Assembly (NCBI GenBank): GCA_016179925.1
Contig: JACPCG010000080.1
Location: forward strand, 28,540 to 80,439
Direction: 5' to 3'
Origin: Candidatus Rokuibacteriota bacterium
GTDB taxonomy: Bacteria > Methylomirabilota > Methylomirabilia > Rokubacteriales > CSP1-6
Length of the DNA: 51,900 bases
Within the stretch, counting starts at the first letter, position 1. The number at the start of each line of letters is the position of its first letter. The position numbers and the translations under genes were made by a program. Below are positions 18,526-25,520 of this stretch, piece after piece. The notes beneath the pieces are model-generated. The model saw only the letters and a program-made list of their open reading frames with translations. It ran no database searches and was not told the DNA's origin.

Positions 18526-18969
18526 CTACTTCACTCCCAGTTGCGAGAGCCGCTCGAAGCCCGAGGCCAGCTCGTCGCTGTTCGTCCGCTCGTACTCCTC
18601 GAACCGCGTGCGGTCCCAGATCTCGAAGAACTCGCGCCCGATCCCGACGAGCATCACGTCCTTCACCAGGCCCGCCTGTTGGCGGCTGTCCGCCGGGAGC
18701 AGGATGCGCCCCGCGCCGTCGAGCTCGACGTCCTTCGCGCGCGAGATCCACAGACGGCCGAGGCGCCGCACCTCGGGATCGAACCGCGACTGCTCGTTGA
18801 TCGTCCCGATGAGCCGCTCCCACTCCTGAAACGGGTAGACGTCGAGAGACATCGCGTTCGGCACGACGATCAAGTTGCCGTCGTAGCTCGCGAGCGCGTT
18901 GCGGTATTTCGCCGGAATGCTCACGCGGCCTTTCGGGTCGATCGTGTGCTGATAGCGCCCTATAAACAT
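18526..18969 (-). CDS. mraZ: Division/cell wall cluster transcriptional repressor MraZ
   Basis: AbrB-fold DNA-binding protein that represses the dcw operon, 147 aa. Two MraZ repeats are visible: IDPKGRVSIPAKYR near the N-terminus and LDGAGRILLPADSRQQAGL in the second half. It is the first gene of the cluster and is preceded by a promoter and boxes of the kind MraZ binds, so autoregulation is expected. Confidence 0.97.
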   Translation of the reverse strand: MFIGRYQHTIDPKGRVSIPAKYRNALASYDGNLIVVPNAMSLDVYPFQEWERLIGTINEQSRFDPEVRRLGRLWISRAKDVELDGAGRILLPADSRQQAGLVKDVMLVGIGREFFEIWDRTRFEEYERTNSDELASGFERLSQLGVK

Positions 18970-18977
18970 GTCCGTTC

Positions 18978-19067
18978 AGTGGGGGACAGATGGGACTCAG
19001 TTGGAACTTCATCCCACTTTGCCCCACTTGCTTGGCCACATTAACGTTACCCTGAAGGTCGTGTCAA
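18978..19067 (-). promoter_or_regulatory. dcw promoter with MraZ-type boxes
   Basis: On the minus strand TTGACA (19062-19067) and TAATGT (19038-19043) are 18 bases apart. Just downstream, two direct boxes AGTGGGGCAAAGTGGGA with a 10-base period (about 19013-19030) match the GTGGG repeats bound by MraZ. A second, similar pair (AGTGGGGGACAGATGGGA, 18978-18995) lies in the opposite orientation, so the leader could also fold into a hairpin. The first pair covers the expected transcription start. Confidence 0.78.
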
Positions 19068-19182
19068 GGAAAAACATGTGATTTTTCGGATGATTCTGGC
19101 CCGAGCCTGAACGGGCGAGGGGTGGTGTGGCCTATCCCACTCCCACCCACTGGATGGGGCTGGCGAGGTCTTCCGGGCCCGC

Positions 19183-19947
19183 TCAGCGGGGCTGGTAGTA
19201 CTGCAGGGCTTCCGGGATCCAGGCGTCGATTTGCCTGATCCGCGTCGCCGCCGAGGGATGGGTGGAGAGGAACTCGGGCGGCGATCCCCTACCCCGGGCC
19301 GCCTCCTCCATCCGCATCCACAGGTCGCGCGCGGCCGCGGGATGGTAGCCCGCCTTGGCCATGTAGATCAGGCCCAGGTAATCGGCCTCCGACTCCTGGC
19401 TGCGGCTCCACGGCAGGAGGAGCCCGACCGTCGCGCCGGCGCCGAGCAGGGCCGTGACCTGCCGGACCGTGGCCGGATCGTTGCGCGAGAGGCCCACCTG
19501 GGTGGCGGCGAGCCCGACCTGGACCAGGAGGACCTCGCTCACCCGCTCACCGCCGTGGCGGGCGATGGCGTGGGCGACCTCGTGGGCGAGGACGGCGGCG
19601 AGCCCGGCGTCGTCCCGGGTCACCGGCAGGATCCCCGTGTAGACGGCGACCTTTCCGCCGGGCAGGCAGAAGGCGTTCGCCTGCTTGTCCTCGATGAGGT
19701 TGAACTCCCACTGGTAGTCGGTGCGGCCCGTCGCCTCGGCGATCCTGCGGCCGACGCGCTGCACCTGCTCGGTCGCCGCCGCGTCCGTCGAGAGCTTCGC
19801 CTTGCGGAGCACCTGCCGGTAGGCGTCGAGCCCCATCTGCTGCTCGGCGCTCTCGGAAAGGAGCAGGAGCTGGCTGCGGCCCGTGATCGGGACGGTCGCG
19901 CAGGCGATCAGGAGGATCGCAAGCGCCGGGAGCACCGCGCGTCTCAC
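19183..19947 (-). CDS. M48 family metalloprotease, lipoprotein
   Basis: Zinc protease of 254 aa, related to LoiP/BepA-type periplasmic quality-control proteases. Lipoprotein signal with LLIAC lipobox (Cys16) predicts attachment to a membrane outside the cytoplasm. The zinc motif is HEVAH (residues 122-126), the third ligand is in SQESEADYLGLIYMAKAGY, and FLSTHPSAATRI is the M48 C-terminal marker. GTG start at 19947. It lies 15 bases after the pilin-like ORF, in the same orientation, and shows no sign of damage. Confidence 0.92.
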   Translation of the reverse strand: MRRAVLPALAILLIACATVPITGRSQLLLLSESAEQQMGLDAYRQVLRKAKLSTDAAATEQVQRVGRRIAEATGRTDYQWEFNLIEDKQANAFCLPGGKVAVYTGILPVTRDDAGLAAVLAHEVAHAIARHGGERVSEVLLVQVGLAATQVGLSRNDPATVRQVTALLGAGATVGLLLPWSRSQESEADYLGLIYMAKAGYHPAAARDLWMRMEEAARGRGSPPEFLSTHPSAATRIRQIDAWIPEALQYYQPR

Positions 19948-19962
19948 GCGCTCGAGGGTACC

Positions 19963-20451
19963 TCAGCGGTTCCTCGACCGCACCCGGGTGGTGAGCGTCG
20001 TGAGACCGGTGCCGCCCTCGCCCTCGGTCACGAGCGTGATCGCGACGGTTCTGACCTCGCCCGGCGCCCGTGCGGGCTGGTCCCGGGCGTCGAGGTACTG
20101 GAGCACGAGCCGCCGCACGCCGTTGACCACGGGCTGGGCACCGCCGCCGGCGTCGCGGCGGAGGACCGTGTCGGCGAGGCGCCAGGTGACCGTCTCGCCG
20201 CGGCGGGTGATCGCCCCGTCGCGGTCGAGATCGAACTGGAGGACGATGCGTTCCCGCTCGGCGACGGCGATCGCGTCGAACGCGGCGCCGCCCGCACCGG
20301 CGCCCCGGATCTCGCGCGTCAGGTAGGCCTGCAGGCCCTGCTGGAGCGCGGCGAGCGTTCCCGAGAGGGTGAGGCCGACGAGGGCCGTCACCGTGAGGAG
20401 TTCGGCGAGGTTCACGCGGGTGAGCGTCGCCGCCGACGCCGCCCGCGTCAA
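19963..20451 (-). CDS. Pilin-like / PilW-type protein
   Basis: 162 aa. The N-terminal stretch VNLAELLTVTALVGLTLSG has the hydrophobic helix and Glu at position 5 typical of type IV pilins and pseudopilins, but the residue before it is Arg rather than Gly, so processing is doubtful. The rest, with FDAIAVAERERIVLQFDLDRD and VRRLVLQYLD, resembles PilW/GspJ minor pilins. Start is a TTG at 20451; a GTG 12 codons on is possible. No other pilus genes are near. Confidence 0.55.
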   Translation of the reverse strand: MTRAASAATLTRVNLAELLTVTALVGLTLSGTLAALQQGLQAYLTREIRGAGAGGAAFDAIAVAERERIVLQFDLDRDGAITRRGETVTWRLADTVLRRDAGGGAQPVVNGVRRLVLQYLDARDQPARAPGEVRTVAITLVTEGEGGTGLTTLTTRVRSRNR

Positions 20452-20473
20452 TGCCCGGAATTCGATACAGTTC

Positions 20474-20707
20474 TTAGGGCAGACGGACGACCGTCCAGCC
20501 GCGCGCGTGGACCTCCGCCTCTTCGCGCGGGCGGGTCCGCCGGCCGAAGCGGCGGCGCTCGGCGGCGGGCGGCTCTTGGCGCTGCCGGCGCTTCATGACC
20601 CGGCGGTCGAGGACCACCTCCACGGCCTTCTCGTTGACGAGGAGCTGCCGGAGAGCCTCGTACAGGTCCCGCCGCTCCTGCGACACGATGAACAAGAGCC
20701 CCTCCAT
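20474..20707 (-). CDS. Small Arg-rich protein, unknown function
   Basis: 77 aa from an ATG preceded by AGGAGGAGGACCC, so expression is likely. The N-terminus MEGLLFIVSQERRDLYEALR suggests a small alpha/beta response-like module; VVLDRRVMKRRQRQ starts a very basic C-terminal part. It resembles the product of 34682-34939 in this window (LFII...LDRRKGGDRRSGRDRR), so the two seem to be paralogues. Function not known. Confidence 0.6.
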   Translation of the reverse strand: MEGLLFIVSQERRDLYEALRQLLVNEKAVEVVLDRRVMKRRQRQEPPAAERRRFGRRTRPREEAEVHARGWTVVRLP

Positions 20708-20729
20708 GGGTCCTCCTCCTTGCCCCACC

Positions 20730-20936
20730 CTACTCGAGCGGGGGCCGATCCTGGGCCCAGGGCCGGACGCGCTCGAACGCCGCCGAGGCGCGCAGGACGG
20801 TCGCGTCGTCGAAGCGGCGGCCGACGATCTGCAGGCCGATCGGCAGGCCGTCCGTCGTGAAGCCGCACGGCACCGAGGCGGCCGGCTGGCCGGTCATGTT
20901 GAACGGGAACGTGAACGGATCGTCCCTCATGGTCAT
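20730..20936 (-). pseudogene. C-terminal fragment of an amidase-signature protein
   Basis: 68 codons. [18 protein letters not shown] and [20 protein letters not shown] match the C-terminal end of amidases of the AS (GatA-like) family, normally about 450-480 aa. The catalytic Ser-Ser-Lys part is absent. An ATG overlaps the stop of the permease upstream (ATGA), so the fragment could still be translated, but it cannot be active. It looks like the remains of a gene cut by a deletion, next to the peptide transporter. Confidence 0.8.
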
Positions 20937-21745
20937 GCCCCCCGCAGGCGCGGGTCGAGGACGTCGCGGAGCGCGTCGCCCATCAGGTTCGAGCCAAACA
21001 CGGCGAGGCTGATCGCCACGCCCGGGAAGACGAGGCCGAGGAACGACAGCGTCGCCTCGACGAGGACGGCGCTCCCGAGCTGGGCCGTGCAGAGGACGAT
21101 GAACGGCCCCACGGTGTTCGGCAGGATGTGCCGGAACGCGATCCGGAGATGCCGGACGCCCAGCGCGCGCGCGGCCTCCACGTATTGCATCTCGCGGATC
21201 GAGAGCACGCTCGACCGGATCACGCGCGCCGCGCGCGGGATGATCGGGATCGAGATCGCGATGACCACGTTGTGGACCGCGGGGCCGAGCGCGGCCGACA
21301 TGACGAGCGCCAGGACGAGCAGCGGGAGCCCCTGGAGGATGTCGAGGACCCGCTGGGTGACGAGGTCGGTCTTGCCGCCGATGTAGCCCGAGAGGAGCCC
21401 CACGAGCCCGCCCAGCACCGAGCCGAGCAGCGTGGAGGCGAGGCCGACGACGAGCGAGACGCGCGCGCCGTGGACGATGCGCGAGTAGATGTCGCGTCCG
21501 AGGTGGTCCGTGCCGAACCAGTGCTCAGCCGTGGGCCGCCCGAGCGTGTAGGCCGCGTCGGTCGCGATCGGGTCGTGGGACTGTAAGAAGTCGGCGAAGA
21601 CCGCGGTCAGGAACATCACCAGCATCAGCGCGCCCCCGGCGGCGCCGAGGGGCTTCTTCCGGAGGAACCGCGCGAGGACGGTCCACGCGCCGGACCGGGA
21701 GGCGGCCGCGGCGGGAACGGCGAGCTCGGCGGACCTAACCGCCAT
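20933..21745 (-). CDS. Peptide ABC transporter permease, DppC-like, with short internal deletion
   Basis: Membrane subunit of an oligopeptide/dipeptide ABC importer, 270 aa. [21 protein letters not shown] and the EAA loop [20 protein letters not shown] are typical. Homologues have about 25 residues between the segments SFLGL and [11 protein letters not shown] (a GVPPPxPSWG-like stretch ending AxW). Here LSFLGL is followed at once by [19 protein letters not shown], so an in-frame piece is missing. It overlaps the DppB gene by 11 bases. Confidence 0.9.
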   Translation of the reverse strand: MAVRSAELAVPAAAASRSGAWTVLARFLRKKPLGAAGGALMLVMFLTAVFADFLQSHDPIATDAAYTLGRPTAEHWFGTDHLGRDIYSRIVHGARVSLVVGLASTLLGSVLGGLVGLLSGYIGGKTDLVTQRVLDILQGLPLLVLALVMSAALGPAVHNVVIAISIPIIPRAARVIRSSVLSIREMQYVEAARALGVRHLRIAFRHILPNTVGPFIVLCTAQLGSAVLVEATLSFLGLVFPGVAISLAVFGSNLMGDALRDVLDPRLRGA

Positions 21746-22688
21746 ACCGCACCCTTGGGTCGAGGACGCCGTAGAGCATGTCCACCAGGAGGTTCGAGAG
21801 GATCACCACGATCGCGATGAACATGACGAGGTTCTGCACGATCGGGTAGTCGCGCCAGAGGATCGCCTGGACGAGGAACCGGGCGACGCCGGGGAGGTTG
21901 AAGACGGTCTCGGTGACGACGAGGCCGCCGATGAGGAACGCGAACTCGATCCCGATGACCGTCACGACCGGGAGCATCGCGTTCTTCAGCGCGTGGCGCC
22001 AGATGACGATGCGCCCGCTCTGGCCCTTGGCCCATGCGGTGCGGATGTAGTCCTCGCGCAGCACCTCGAGCAGCGACGAGCGCGTGATGCGCATGATCAG
22101 GGCCGAGGAGCGGTAGCCGACGGCGAGCGCGGGCAGCGCGAACTGGACGGCGTGGAGCTTGAAGTCCTCCGTCGGCGGGACGTAGGTGAGCGGCGGGATC
22201 CACCGGAGCCACGTGACGAGCGTCAGGATGATCACCATGCCGAGCCAGAAGGCCGGCATCGAGAGCCCGGCGAGACTGATCACGCGCAGCACGTAGTCGA
22301 GCGCGGAGTCCTGGCGGACGGCGCTGATCACGCCGGTCGGCACGCCCAGGAACACGGCGACCACCATCGAGAGCGCGGCCAGCTCGATCGTCACCGGCAG
22401 GAGCGGCCTGATGATCTGCCAGGCGGGCAGGTCGTAGCGGTACGACTTGCCGAGGTCGAAGGTGACGATCTGCCGGAGCCAGTCGAGGTACTGGACCCAG
22501 TACGGCCGGTCCATCCCCAGCTCCTGCATGATCCCCTGCTTCTCGGAGGGGCTCACGTACCCGGCGGTCGAGAACAGGATGTCCACGATGTCGCCTGGAG
22601 CCAGGCGCAGGAGCGTGAAGATCACGAGCGACATGCCCAGCAGCGTCAGGACGGCGATCGCCAGGCGCTGCGCGATGTAGGTCTTCAC
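21735..22688 (-). CDS. Peptide ABC transporter permease, DppB-like
   Basis: Membrane subunit paired with the DppC-like gene, 317 aa, six predicted membrane helices. N-terminal IAQRLAIAVLTLLGMSLVIF, LGMDRPYWVQYLDWL, and the EAA loop DYIRTAWAKGQSGRIVIWRH with HALKNAMLPVVTVIG are family hallmarks; the end [12 protein letters not shown] is typical. ATG at 22688, 21 bases downstream of the binding-protein gene. ATPase subunits DppD/F are not in the window. Confidence 0.94.
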   Translation of the reverse strand: MKTYIAQRLAIAVLTLLGMSLVIFTLLRLAPGDIVDILFSTAGYVSPSEKQGIMQELGMDRPYWVQYLDWLRQIVTFDLGKSYRYDLPAWQIIRPLLPVTIELAALSMVVAVFLGVPTGVISAVRQDSALDYVLRVISLAGLSMPAFWLGMVIILTLVTWLRWIPPLTYVPPTEDFKLHAVQFALPALAVGYRSSALIMRITRSSLLEVLREDYIRTAWAKGQSGRIVIWRHALKNAMLPVVTVIGIEFAFLIGGLVVTETVFNLPGVARFLVQAILWRDYPIVQNLVMFIAIVVILSNLLVDMLYGVLDPRVRYGG

Positions 22689-22709
22689 GCCCCTGTCACG
22701 GCCCGGTGC

Positions 22710-24335
22710 TTACTTGGCGCTCCACGCTTCCTGCATGCGGCCGAAATTGTAGATGGACTGGTGCGGCACGAGGTTCTTCACGTGCGGCCAGACCGTGAAG
22801 TAGTCGAGACGCCAGGCGAGGATGGGCCGCGCCGCGTCCGCCTCGAGCTTCTTCTGGATCGCGGCGACCATCGCGAGGCGCTTCTTCACATCCAGCTCCT
22901 GCGACTGCCGGTCGATCAGCTTCATGATCTCTTCGCTGCAGTACTGGCTGTAGTTGCGCGGTGACCCGCAGCCGTAGTTCTCCAGGAAGTTCGCGTCGGG
23001 GTCGTCCGGCCCGATGCCCGTGAGATTCGCCCCGATCTGGTAGTCGCCCCGCGTCGCCATCGCGTGCCACTGCGCGGTCTCGATCTGCTTCAGGGTCGCC
23101 TCGATGCCGACCTGCTTCAGCTCGTTGATGACGAACGACGCCATGTCCACGTAGATGGCGATGGCGCGCGTGACCATCTCGACGCGGAGCGGCTTCTCCG
23201 GGCTGAAGCCGACCTCGGCCATGAGCTTCTTCGCCTTCGCCTTCTCGTCGGCGGGCTTGCCGTAGCCCGGCAGCGCCGCGAGATCCTTCTCCCCGAGCCC
23301 CCAGAACCCCCACGGCTTCGGCGCCAGCGAGGCCCCGACGACGGCGCCGTCCTGGTGCACGGCCCGGACGAGCGCGCGACGGTCGATCGCGTGGCTCACG
23401 GCCAGCCGCACCTTCACGTTGTCGAAGGGCGGCTTCTTGATGTTCATGATGATGTTGTCGGAGACGTTCGCGCTGAACGGCGTGATCACGAGCTGCGGCA
23501 CCGCCTTCTTGAGCTGCTCGGCCGCCGTCTTGCTGGTCTCGCCCGGGAACGACACGTCGAGCTTGCCCGCCTGGAGCGCCGCCTGCCGCGTCCCGCGCTC
23601 GACGATGACGAAGTACTTGAGCCCGTCGAGGTACGGACGCCCCTGGACGAAGTAGTCCGGGTTCTTCACGTACTCGACGTACTCGCCCTTCCGCCACTCC
23701 TTGACCCTGAAGGGGCCCGTGCCGACGCAGCCCGTCCGGTAGCTCGCGGGCGGCACGTGCGCGGCATAGACCGGGGTGTAGCCAGACGCGAGCAGCATGA
23801 GCAGTGAGGGCTGCGGCTTCTTGAGGCGGAAGACCGCCGTGTACGGGTCGGGAGTCTCGATCGCCTCGACGTTCGCGTACCAGTCCTTGCGCGGGTTGAT
23901 CCGGAGCTTGGCGGGCGCGTCGGGGGCCTCGCGGAGCATGTCGAAGGTGAACTTGACGTCCTTCGAGGTGAAGGGGCGGCCGTCGTGCCACTTGACGCCC
24001 TTGCGGAGGAAGAAGACGAGGTTCCGGTAGTTGTCCTGCCAGGACCACTTCTCGGCGAGCTCGCCGATGATCGTGTCCACGCTCTCCGTCTTCCTGAGGG
24101 GGTCGAAGAGCACGAGGTTGTTGAGGCAGGGCATCGCCGGCCACACAACCGAGATCGTGGCGGTCTCGTGGATGGCGAAGCCCTGCGCCAGGTCCTCACG
24201 GAGCATGATGTTCAGCACGCCACCCGCCTTTGGAGTTTGCGACACCTGGGGCGTCTGGCTCGTGGCCGGCGTCGCGAGGGCGACGGCGACCAGGGTGACG
24301 GCGATCAGAACCGCGAGGCTGCGGAGACGTGGCAT
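22710..24335 (-). CDS. Peptide ABC transporter substrate-binding protein (SBP_bac_5)
   Basis: Solute-binding protein of family 5 (DppA/OppA type), 541 aa, exported by a signal peptide (LAVLIAVTLVAVALATPATS) and acting in the periplasm. Features: GGVLNIMLREDL near the N-terminus, LVFFLRKGVKWHDGRPFTSK and VKFTFDMLRE, the usual WHDG motif, then PYTAVFRLKKPQPSLL and VRLAVSHAIDRRAL. The ATG at 24333-24335 is preceded by GGGAGGTCGCTC. It is first in an operon with the two permeases, under a promoter at 24373-24401. Confidence 0.95.
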   Translation of the reverse strand: MPRLRSLAVLIAVTLVAVALATPATSQTPQVSQTPKAGGVLNIMLREDLAQGFAIHETATISVVWPAMPCLNNLVLFDPLRKTESVDTIIGELAEKWSWQDNYRNLVFFLRKGVKWHDGRPFTSKDVKFTFDMLREAPDAPAKLRINPRKDWYANVEAIETPDPYTAVFRLKKPQPSLLMLLASGYTPVYAAHVPPASYRTGCVGTGPFRVKEWRKGEYVEYVKNPDYFVQGRPYLDGLKYFVIVERGTRQAALQAGKLDVSFPGETSKTAAEQLKKAVPQLVITPFSANVSDNIIMNIKKPPFDNVKVRLAVSHAIDRRALVRAVHQDGAVVGASLAPKPWGFWGLGEKDLAALPGYGKPADEKAKAKKLMAEVGFSPEKPLRVEMVTRAIAIYVDMASFVINELKQVGIEATLKQIETAQWHAMATRGDYQIGANLTGIGPDDPDANFLENYGCGSPRNYSQYCSEEIMKLIDRQSQELDVKKRLAMVAAIQKKLEADAARPILAWRLDYFTVWPHVKNLVPHQSIYNFGRMQEAWSAK

Positions 24336-24547
24336 GAGCGACCTCCCGTCAGATTCGGCGATTGCCGGGCCGAGTGTACGTGAAAACCCCGCGCGCGACA
24401 ACGAATGATCCCCGCCTCCGCGACGGCGAGGATCCAGCCGCCCCACCACGTGGCGCTGAACGGGAACGCGACCGCCGCGAGCGCCACGGCGGCGAGGAGG
24501 ACGCCGAGCGCGAGCCGCCGCTGGCGTCGGGGAGGTGTTCCGGTCAC
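24305..24547 (-). pseudogene. N-terminal remnant of a DUF445 family membrane protein
   Basis: The frame starts with GTG overlapping the esterase stop (GTGA). RRLALGVLLAAVALAAV and FSATWWGGWILAVAEAGI match the start of DUF445 (YjiN-like) proteins, which continue with a conserved ADWFAVTALFRHP segment. Homology ends near 24410, right after EAGI; the rest of the 80-codon frame is unrelated and overlaps the binding-protein start. The gene was evidently truncated at the edge of the peptide transporter operon. Confidence 0.65.
24373..24401 (-). promoter_or_regulatory. Promoter of the peptide transporter operon
   Basis: Minus strand TTGTCG (24396-24401) and TACACT (24373-24378) with a 17-base spacer, 37 bases before the start codon of the binding protein. 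It lies at the 3' edge of the truncated DUF445 homology, so the break left the promoter intact. Confidence 0.6.
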
Positions 24548-25440
24548 GGGAGGAGGAAATCCAGCATGCGGTCGGTCGCGCTCGGTCCCCACGGAACCGC
24601 GTGGGTGCCGCGCGGGTCGCCGCCGCTCCACGCGTGGCCGAGGCCGGCCACGAGCCACGCCTCGATCACGGGCCGCCCCGCCCCGTCGCGGTAGAGGGCG
24701 TGGACGGCGCCCTCCCGCCGCTCGGTCGTGCCCGACGCCATCCCCGCGAGCCAGGCGAACATGGTCTCGAGCGCGGTGAGATTCGTCGGCGCGACGACGG
24801 TGTCGAGGGCGCCGTGCCAGAGCGAGGCGCGCACGGAGAGCGAGCGCCTCCCCGACGCGGCGAGGCACGCGGCGGCGGAGGCCGCGCCGTCGAGGCCGAG
24901 GCCGCGCAGGCACCTGAGCGCGCCGTCGGCGCCGAGCCCGCACCGGTACGGCCCGCCCGCGGCGACGCCGACGCCCGAGACGACGTCGGGCGCCGCGCAG
25001 AGGAGATTCACCGCCATGAAGCCGCCCGCCGAGAGCCCGAGTGCGATCGTGCGCTCCGGCGCCACCGGGTGCTGGCGCGCGACTTCCTGGACGATCGCCA
25101 GGATCTCGGCGACCTCGCCGCCGCCGGTTCTGGACTGGTGATCGCGCTCGAACCAGTTCCAGCAGCGGCTCGCGTTGTCGCGCGGGCGCTGCGCGGGGTA
25201 GAGCACGAGGAGCCCGCGGCGCTCCGCCGCACCGTTCAGGCGCGTGCCGAGCGCGAAGTCCTCGGGCGTCTGGAAGCAGCCGTGGAGCGCGATGACCAGC
25301 GGCAGCGGCCCGGCGGCGGCGCGCTCCGGCACGTAGAGGCGGTAGGCGCGGGTGCCGACCGCCCCCTGCTTGAACGCGCCCTCGGCGGCGGCGTGGGCTG
25401 CCGCGGCGAGCAGCAGAAGCGCGACAGCGATGCGTGTCAC
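24544..25440 (-). CDS. PHB-depolymerase-family (feruloyl-esterase-like) esterase
   Basis: Secreted alpha/beta hydrolase, 298 aa from GTG 25438-25440, which gives a signal peptide VTRIAVALLLLAAAAHAAAE. Motifs: PLPLVIALHGCFQTPEDF (oxyanion region), NWFERDHQSRTGGGEV, ERTIALGLSAGGFMAVNLL with the lipase-box Ser, and a C-terminal AGLGHAWSGGDPRGTHA with the likely His. The family includes PHB depolymerases and feruloyl/acetylxylan esterases; the substrate cannot be told. The frame is open up to 25533, but that stretch contains repeat family B. Confidence 0.85.
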   Translation of the reverse strand: MTRIAVALLLLAAAAHAAAEGAFKQGAVGTRAYRLYVPERAAAGPLPLVIALHGCFQTPEDFALGTRLNGAAERRGLLVLYPAQRPRDNASRCWNWFERDHQSRTGGGEVAEILAIVQEVARQHPVAPERTIALGLSAGGFMAVNLLCAAPDVVSGVGVAAGGPYRCGLGADGALRCLRGLGLDGAASAAACLAASGRRSLSVRASLWHGALDTVVAPTNLTALETMFAWLAGMASGTTERREGAVHALYRDGAGRPVIEAWLVAGLGHAWSGGDPRGTHAVPWGPSATDRMLDFLLP

Positions 25441-25520
25441 CGCTCGCCTCGCCGCGCGACGCGGCTCAGCGCGCACGATCCCGACCCATTTCACCGCTCG
25501 GCTCGCGCCGCGACGGCGCT
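25436..25520. repeat. Dispersed repeat family B, copies 4 and 5
   Basis: GTCACCGCTCGCCTCG (25436-25451) and CCATTTCACCGCTCGGCTCG (25486-25505) lie between adenine deaminase and the esterase. As with the copies near murE, they sit between co-directional genes and cover possible ribosome-binding sites of the downstream gene. Confidence 0.7.
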
